A DNA stretch of 64,000 nucleotides from Desulfobacter vibrioformis DSM 8776 (GTDB lineage Bacteria; Desulfobacterota; Desulfobacteria; Desulfobacterales; Desulfobacteraceae): positions 1 through 64,000 of the forward strand of contig NZ_JQKJ01000016.1 in assembly GCF_000745975.1 (NCBI RefSeq), written 5' to 3'. This document shows, one piece after another, positions 58,994 through 64,000 of the stretch. Made by a program: the position numbers and the translations under genes. Under the pieces are notes generated by a model. That model was not told the origin of the DNA, searched no databases, and saw only the letters and a list, made by a program, of their open reading frames with translations. Every line of letters starts with the position of its first letter. Position 1 is the first letter of the stretch.

Positions 58994-61050
58994 TATTCAT
59001 TCACCTCTCCAATCCGGGCTTTGGCACCGGCCATAACGGCATTCAACGCTTTTTTGATTACAATGGGAACATGATCATCCAGGGTGGCATCCTCTATTTT
59101 AACGGGTTGCCCCGCGATATTTTCCGCCATCTGTCCGCACCACAGGTCAAAGGCGTCAAGGCTTTTCATCTGCCCGCGTTCATAGGCATCGCTTAGGCTT
59201 AACGCGGATTCCATAAATCCTGAAATTTCTTTGCTCAACAGCAGGTGCTCAACCATTGCGTTGAACTCACTTTTCTTTTGCAGGCAGTTACACTGGGCTT
59301 CGGAGGTAATTTTATAAATGCTGATATTTCGCTCCTTCAGACGTTGAAAAACATGGCGTCCGGGCAAAATTGCGTTCTGCTTTTCCACGGCATGTTTAAC
59401 CCCTGCGTAAACCGCCTTTGCAATGAGTTCTCCCATTTTAGAATGCCCCCCTGCATTGTCAATGGGTAAACCCTGTCCTTCCACCACCAGGATATTGTCC
59501 GTGCCCGTACCCGTGGCCGGATGTTTTTCCCCGGAATAGCTTGAACGGATGTCCAGGTCTTCAAGAAGGGCTGTCTTGGCTTCCGTGGCCGAAATAATTG
59601 CCCGGGACATGGCCCTGGGAGTCAGGTGCATATTGGTTAATATCAATATATTAATGGTGCCCGGTTCATAAAACATGCCCTTATCTGCGCCCATGCGCAC
59701 GGCATTGGACATGACGCCTGCCGTAACCAGCGCCATGACTTTCATATCCTTGAATTTTTCGGTTCGAATGGACAAATTTCCCATATCCGCCCCAGTCATG
59801 AGCAGGGCCGTTGTTTCGGCTTTTTTGCCAATGGCACCAAGGATGCTGACGCGGACAGAATCTATGCCGGGCAGATGGCCCGGCAGCCAGGTGGGCGGCG
59901 GGGTATAATGGTTGCCCACAGTTGTAATATTATCCCGCCAGCCCTCCAGGGTGGACAAAACGGTCATGGGAGGGGTTAAATCAACTGCCAGGGTTTTGTT
60001 GGGATAGTCAAACACGTACGCATTGATGATGGATGCTTTTTCCACATAGGGCAAATCCTTTGAGATATTGCGTTCAAGGGGCGTTTCATCGATAATCCCG
60101 GAAGAATGGACATCATTTTTCGCATTGGCAAATTGCTGTGTGTAAATCAATGAGGAGAGATAAGCCACAAAATCGGAGGTGTGAACCGACGCCCTGCATG
60201 TCAGATTACAGGGCAGGTAATAGATCTGGTTATTTTTCACCGCATCCACATCTTTCCAGCCTGGCTTCGAGAAAAATTTCTTTGCCACCAGTTTATCATC
60301 CCCGCAGCCGTAAATCACCTGGGGATTAAAATGGGTCCATTCTTTTAGGGTTACAGGTACAATTTTGCCTGTTTTGCCGAAATCCGGGGCCTGGCCGCCT
60401 GCAGCCCGGATCATTTCTGCCTGGAACGTGTCAGCCCCCGGCGTCATGATGCTGTCCCGGCCCATGAGCCGCATTACCCGTTTATGTTTTACGTTTGCCT
60501 TGTCCAGCTTGGCTTTGACATGGGCCAGATTGTCCATGTTCTTTTTCACCAGGTCCAGGGCCCGGACTTCATGGCCTGTGATCCGGCCAAGCGTTTTCAT
60601 CTGGGCCCAGGCCTGGTCCATGGAGTTTGTATTATAAACAAAAACTTTCAGCCCGGACCTTTTTGCATCTTCAATAATCCGGCGGTGAAACGAGGCGGTG
60701 ATAAGCAAATCCGGATGCACTTTTTTGACATGGGCACCGCAAGGATTGAAAAACCCACCCACAACTTCGCGTTTGTCTGATCCTGAAAGGGTCACATCAT
60801 GGTAGGTGACCCCTTTTAGCCGGTCCCCGGCCCCGATAGTTACAAGTATTTCCGATGCCGTGGGCACCAGGCTGACAATTCGTTGGGGCGGCTGATCAAA
60901 AACAAGGATTGCACCGGTGCTGTCCTGCACCTGAATAGGGGCGGCCAATGCCGCAACATTGCCTTGGAAAAACCCCGTGAGAAAAAAAGCAATAATATAA
61001 AAAACCAAAATATAGCGGTTTGGGCGTAAATATTTTAAATGCAAACGCAT
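58993..61050 (-). CDS. BtuF-CbiZ fusion (corrinoid-binding domain plus adenosylcobinamide amidohydrolase)
   Basis: A 685-residue exported protein. After a signal-anchor-like segment (YILVFYIIAFFLTGFFQG), residues ~40-290 form a periplasmic corrinoid-binding domain (RIVSLVPTASEILVTIGAGDRLKGVTYHD; VKKVHPDLLIT). Residues ~350-560 are CbiZ: VGNHYTPPP, VMALVTAGVMSNAVRMGADKG, ILILTNMHLTPRAMSRAIISATEAKTALLEDL and HPATGTGTDNILVVEGQG. CbiZ cleaves the nucleotide loop of other corrinoids so they can be rebuilt to the preferred cobamide. A C-terminal ~120-residue helical part is not recognised. It is the first gene of the tight btuF-cbiZ/btuF/btuC/btuD operon. No riboswitch is seen in front of it. Confidence 0.88.
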   Translation of the reverse strand: MRLHLKYLRPNRYILVFYIIAFFLTGFFQGNVAALAAPIQVQDSTGAILVFDQPPQRIVSLVPTASEILVTIGAGDRLKGVTYHDVTLSGSDKREVVGGFFNPCGAHVKKVHPDLLITASFHRRIIEDAKRSGLKVFVYNTNSMDQAWAQMKTLGRITGHEVRALDLVKKNMDNLAHVKAKLDKANVKHKRVMRLMGRDSIMTPGADTFQAEMIRAAGGQAPDFGKTGKIVPVTLKEWTHFNPQVIYGCGDDKLVAKKFFSKPGWKDVDAVKNNQIYYLPCNLTCRASVHTSDFVAYLSSLIYTQQFANAKNDVHSSGIIDETPLERNISKDLPYVEKASIINAYVFDYPNKTLAVDLTPPMTVLSTLEGWRDNITTVGNHYTPPPTWLPGHLPGIDSVRVSILGAIGKKAETTALLMTGADMGNLSIRTEKFKDMKVMALVTAGVMSNAVRMGADKGMFYEPGTINILILTNMHLTPRAMSRAIISATEAKTALLEDLDIRSSYSGEKHPATGTGTDNILVVEGQGLPIDNAGGHSKMGELIAKAVYAGVKHAVEKQNAILPGRHVFQRLKERNISIYKITSEAQCNCLQKKSEFNAMVEHLLLSKEISGFMESALSLSDAYERGQMKSLDAFDLWCGQMAENIAGQPVKIEDATLDDHVPIVIKKALNAVMAGAKARIGEVNE

Positions 61051-61364
61051 CTTCTTCCTTTAGGGTAATCCGCCTATGTAACTTGCCTGCACTTAATACC
61101 AATTTCGAATGGCTCATGCGGATTATAATTGAGAGCGGGCAATACAGGTAACCTCGCGCAGCGGGCTTAGCTCAGGTGAAAGCGGATTATTCTGTCATTT
61201 ATTCATAATATGTCCACATGCGAAAGACTTTCACAACTTTATCGTCATTTATAATTTGGTAGTGGTAATTTTGAGACATTTACCAACCCGTCCCGTGTTA
61301 TCGCCATTCGGGCAGGTTGGTAACTGTTCGGTTTTAGGAAATGGTCCTATACTGTCAAGTTGAT
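61051..61364. other. Intergenic region with repeated TAATCCGC boxes
   Basis: The 314 bases hold TAATCCGC (61066-61073) and, inverted, GCGGATTA at about 61118 and 61181. A GGCTCATG (61111-61118) recalls the repeat ends at 34244 and 37452. No canonical B12-riboswitch blocks are present. The promoter of the cobalamin operon should lie here. Confidence 0.4.
61280..61323 (-). terminator. Hairpin downstream of the acyl-CoA dehydrogenase gene
   Basis: TTACCAACCCGTCCCG and CGGGCAGGTTGGTAA form a stem of about 15 bp with two mismatches. On the minus strand it follows the dehydrogenase stop codon by about 40 bases, but only a weak T-rich tail follows, so it is a possible rather than a certain terminator. 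Confidence 0.4.
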
Positions 61365-62519
61365 CTATGGTTTCCGTTTATCCTTGAGCACTGCATTTGA
61401 AATGACAATACGCTGAATTTCGCTGGTGCCTTCGTAGATGGTAAATACCCGGGCGTCCCGGTAAAACCGCTCCACCGCGTAATCTTTGGTAAACCCGTAG
61501 CCTCCGTGGATCTGGATGGCCTGGGCCGTGATGTCCTGCACCATTTCCGAGGCAAACAATTTGGCCATGGAGGCTTCCCGGGTAAATCTTTCGCCCCGGT
61601 CCTTCATGGAGGCCGCAGAAAGAGTCAACTGCCGGGCAGCTTCTATTTTTGTGGCCATATCCGCAATCTGAAAACGGATGGCCTGGTGTTTGGTGATGGC
61701 CACCCCGAACTGCTTGCGGCCCCGGGCATACTTGATTGCGGCATCAAAGGCCGCCTGGGCCACGCCAAGGGACTGGGCTGCAATACCGATCCTGCCGCTG
61801 TCCAGGCCGGACATGGCAATTTTAAACCCATCCCCTTCTTTGCCCAGTATATTGGCGGCCGGCACCCGGCAATCCTCAAAAATCAAGTCCGTGGTGTCCG
61901 ATGCCCGCAGCCCCATCTTATCTTCATGATGCCCCACGATGAGACCGGCTGTTGTCTTGGGCACAATAAAACAGGATATGCCCCTATGCCCCAGGGTTTC
62001 GTCCGTCTTGGCCGTGACAAGGACCACGGAACTGTTTTCCCCGGAAGTGATAAACCGCTTGGTGCCGTTAATCACGTATTCATCGCCGTCCTTTATAGCG
62101 GTGGTGGCCTGGCTCACCGGATCAGACCCGGCATCGGGTTCGGTCAGGGCAAAGGCCCCGAGGATCTCCCCGGATGCCAGGGGCACGAGAAATTCCTGCT
62201 TTTGTTCTTCTGTGCCGAACTTATTGAGGGATTCGCACACAATGGAATTCTGGACCGACATCACCACGGAGGTGGATGCGCAGGAGTATGCGATCTCGGA
62301 CAGGGCCAGCACATAGGACACCGCATCTGCAGCTTCCCCGCCGTATGCTTCGGGTACCATCATACCCATCAGCCCAAGCTCCCCCATCTGTTTGAAATTC
62401 TCTGCGGGGAACGCTGTGGTTTTATCCCGTTCAGCAGCAGTGGGGGCAACCACTTTGCGAGAAAATTCACGCACCATATTCTGGATCATCACCTGTTCAT
62501 CGGTTAACTTGAATAACAT
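61365..62519 (-). CDS. Acyl-CoA dehydrogenase
   Basis: A 384-residue flavoenzyme of standard family length that introduces the 2,3-double bond into acyl-CoA in beta-oxidation or branched-chain amino-acid breakdown. The catalytic Glu is in FTIYEGTSEIQRIVIS; the FAD-binding stretch FALTEPDAGSDPVSQ and KRFITSGENSSVVLV, plus the second signature QAIQIHGGYGFTKDYAVERFYRDAR, are intact. Chain-length preference cannot be read by eye; the form is that of short/branched-chain enzymes. It is transcribed together with, or just after, the XRE-cupin regulator 27 bases upstream. Confidence 0.95.
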   Translation of the reverse strand: MLFKLTDEQVMIQNMVREFSRKVVAPTAAERDKTTAFPAENFKQMGELGLMGMMVPEAYGGEAADAVSYVLALSEIAYSCASTSVVMSVQNSIVCESLNKFGTEEQKQEFLVPLASGEILGAFALTEPDAGSDPVSQATTAIKDGDEYVINGTKRFITSGENSSVVLVTAKTDETLGHRGISCFIVPKTTAGLIVGHHEDKMGLRASDTTDLIFEDCRVPAANILGKEGDGFKIAMSGLDSGRIGIAAQSLGVAQAAFDAAIKYARGRKQFGVAITKHQAIRFQIADMATKIEAARQLTLSAASMKDRGERFTREASMAKLFASEMVQDITAQAIQIHGGYGFTKDYAVERFYRDARVFTIYEGTSEIQRIVISNAVLKDKRKP

Positions 62520-62546
62520 GGTATCTCCTTTTTCAACAAAACAGAT

Positions 62547-63092
62547 TCAAGGCGCATAGACCACCACAATCAGTTCGGCATCATGATCACCGATATTGCG
62601 CAGGTCATGCTTGATCCCTGAATTGAAATGAAGGGATTCCCCTGTGTTCAAGGTATTGATATGATCCCCAACCTGGATTTCAACTGCCCCGTCCAGCACA
62701 TAGGCAAACTCCTCGCCCTCATGCTGAAATCCAACCCCCTCATGGCTTCCACCGGCTTCTACCACGATGCGGAATGCCTTTAAATGATTGTTTTCAGCCC
62801 CAGGGGACAATGGTGTATACGCATAATGATCTGTGCGCTTGGTATAGGCATCGGCCCGGGCTTCCACGGAATCATCAGGCTCCTTGAGCAAGAAACCTGA
62901 ATCCAGTTGAAGGGTGCGTGAGAGCTGGAGCAGCGTTCCCACCGAAGGACGCTGCTCCCCGCTCTCAATTTTTTTGATAAAATCTTTTGACAGCCCGGTT
63001 TCATTGGCCATGGCGTCCAGGCTGAGTTTTTTGTCCAGCCTGGCGCGCCTGATCCGGACGCCTACATGGGTCACTTCTTTCTTTTTAGCCAT
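62547..63092 (-). CDS. XRE-type regulator with C-terminal cupin domain
   Basis: About 181 residues starting at ATG 63090-63092 behind TTGGAGATC (the frame is open to 63128). The N-terminal helix-turn-helix is RIRRARLDKKLSLDAMANETGLSKDFIKKIESGEQRPSVGTLLQLSRTL. The C-terminal cupin barrel (GVGFQHEGEEFAYVLDGAVEIQVGDHINTLNTGESLHFNSGIKHDLRNIG) binds a small effector. Proteins with this layout commonly control amino-acid, polyamine or acyl-CoA genes. It directly precedes the acyl-CoA dehydrogenase and follows the aminotransferase, so regulating branched-chain metabolism is plausible. Confidence 0.92.
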   Translation of the reverse strand: MAKKKEVTHVGVRIRRARLDKKLSLDAMANETGLSKDFIKKIESGEQRPSVGTLLQLSRTLQLDSGFLLKEPDDSVEARADAYTKRTDHYAYTPLSPGAENNHLKAFRIVVEAGGSHEGVGFQHEGEEFAYVLDGAVEIQVGDHINTLNTGESLHFNSGIKHDLRNIGDHDAELIVVVYAP

Positions 63093-63182
63093 ACGATCTC
63101 CAATAGTTTGAGGGTGATCAAACTCCATCTTTGACTGAGCGCTCGTTCAGCGCCGATGGACTAAAAAACACACAAGGTTCAT

Positions 63183-64000
63183 TTACTCTACAACTTCAAT
63201 CCAGCCTTCGGTATCTTCAGCGTTTCCGTACTGAATGGCAGTCACGGCATTATAAAATTTCATACATACCTCACCGGGTTCACCGTTGCCGATATGAATA
63301 ACCCGGTCTTTATAGCGCAGTTCTCCCACAGGGGAAACAACAGCAGCGGTTCCGGAGCCAAACATTTCCTGCAGGGTTCCATTGTCGGCAGCGGCAATGA
63401 CCTCATCAATACTGATCTTGCGCTCACTGACCTTCATGCCCCATTTTTTGGCCAGTTCAATGACTGAAAAACGGGTAATGCCGGGCAGGATGCTGCCGTT
63501 CAGCATTGGGGTAACCAGTTCGTCATTGATAAGAAAGAAAATATTCATGGCCCCGACTTCTTCAATATATTTGAGCTCAATACCATCCAGCCACAGCACC
63601 TGATTATATCCCTCTTTTTTGGCCTTTTCCCCGGCCAGAAGGCTGGCTGCATAGTTACCCGGGGTTTTGAATTCGCCGACACCGCCGCGTACAGCCCTGA
63701 CATGGTCCTCGCAGACCCAGATTTTTACAGGCTGCAGACCCTGGGCATAGTATGATCCCACAGGGGACAGAATGATAAAAAACTTATATGTATAGGATGC
63801 CCTGACACCAAGGAAGGGGTCGGTGGCCACCAGGGTGGGCCGGATGTACAAAGATGTTCCCATGGTTTCGGGAATCCAGGCCTGCTCAAGCTTGATCAGC
63901 TTTTTAAGCGCATCCATGACAAAATCGATATCAATTTCAGGAATGCAAAGCCCCTGGCTGGAACGGTTCATGCGGGCAAAATTATCACGGGCCCTGTAGA
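63183..64000 (-). CDS. ilvE: Branched-chain amino acid aminotransferase (partial, cut by window edge)
   Basis: At least 272 residues of a PLP-dependent class IV aminotransferase; the 5' end lies beyond the right edge, because the frame continues upstream of the first ATG (63971) as YRARDNFARMNRSS, a typical BCAT context. Family marks: ETMGTSLYIRPTLVATDPFLGV, VRGGVGEFKTPGNYAASLLAGEKAKKEGYNQVLWLDG with the conserved Lys region (cofactor-binding GNYAAS), GAMNIFF, GILPGITR-like and MFGSGTAAVVSPV. It transfers amino groups between Leu/Ile/Val and 2-oxoglutarate. Its neighbourhood with an acyl-CoA dehydrogenase and the Vor-like oxidoreductase suits branched-chain amino-acid metabolism. Confidence 0.93.
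   Translation of the reverse strand, partial: YRARDNFARMNRSSQGLCIPEIDIDFVMDALKKLIKLEQAWIPETMGTSLYIRPTLVATDPFLGVRASYTYKFFIILSPVGSYYAQGLQPVKIWVCEDHVRAVRGGVGEFKTPGNYAASLLAGEKAKKEGYNQVLWLDGIELKYIEEVGAMNIFFLINDELVTPMLNGSILPGITRFSVIELAKKWGMKVSERKISIDEVIAAADNGTLQEMFGSGTAAVVSPVGELRYKDRVIHIGNGEPGEVCMKFYNAVTAIQYGNAEDTEGWIEVVE

Noticed and set aside
61051-61364. Second cobalamin riboswitch before btuF-cbiZ
   Set aside because: None of the conserved B12-box blocks could be found on the minus strand there.

Overview
The window reads as chromosomal DNA of a strictly anaerobic, probably sulfate-reducing member of the Desulfobacterota, most likely a Desulfobacteraceae relative. This is inferred from gene content: rubrerythrin, desulfoferrodoxin, a four-subunit 2-oxoacid:ferredoxin oxidoreductase, two glutamate dehydrogenases, AMMECR1 and DUF89/ARMT1-like proteins, a BtuF-CbiZ fusion and a large cobalamin uptake locus. 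No taxonomic search was possible.

Layout. 1-2650 is an AT-rich graveyard of accessory DNA: a transposase-like gene cut by the window edge, an internally deleted IHF gene, a truncated pRiA4b-ORF3-like gene, two orphan genes, an attC-like spacer and a frameshifted 7TMR-DISM sensor remnant. 2682-4169 holds rubrerythrin, a 131-bp element with terminal inverted repeats, and a DUF697 protein. 4517-18487 (+) is a GC-rich non-ribosomal peptide synthetase (NRPS) locus: A-T-C-T, then C-A-T-C-A-T-reductase, then a free-standing A domain and a radical-SAM protein. A convergent minus-strand operon (24884-18714) encodes two PvdE/SyrD-type cyclic-peptide ABC exporters, an SPFH protein, an NMT1-type binding protein and a Cache-domain membrane protein. 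I read these two operons as one system: a four-module peptide line with one A domain acting in trans, reductive (aldehyde) release, a possible radical-SAM tailoring step and dedicated export.

25125-37431 is mixed housekeeping DNA: cold-shock protein, BrkB, an NAD-dependent epimerase, tRNA-Gly, Nudix, a TrpR-like regulator, AMMECR1, purB, intact IHF, an STE24-type M48 protease broken by a palindrome-rich insertion, a YfcE-like phosphoesterase, UspA, desulfoferrodoxin and YceI. Copies of a short GGCTCATG-ended repeat lie here. 37852-46100 is a nitrogen-metabolism block: a receiver/PEP-synthase-like protein, NADP-type GDH, a LuxR-type regulator and a giant NAD-GDH. 46140-53703 carries a J-domain protein, an ARMT1-like protein, a radical-SAM protein, a MinD-like ATPase and the VorDBAC-type oxidoreductase.

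53919-61050 (-) is a cobalamin transport and salvage locus (btuF-cbiZ, btuF, btuC, btuD, then a cobalamin riboswitch directly in front of btuB). The right end has an acyl-CoA dehydrogenase, an XRE-cupin regulator and the start of a branched-chain aminotransferase cut by the window edge.
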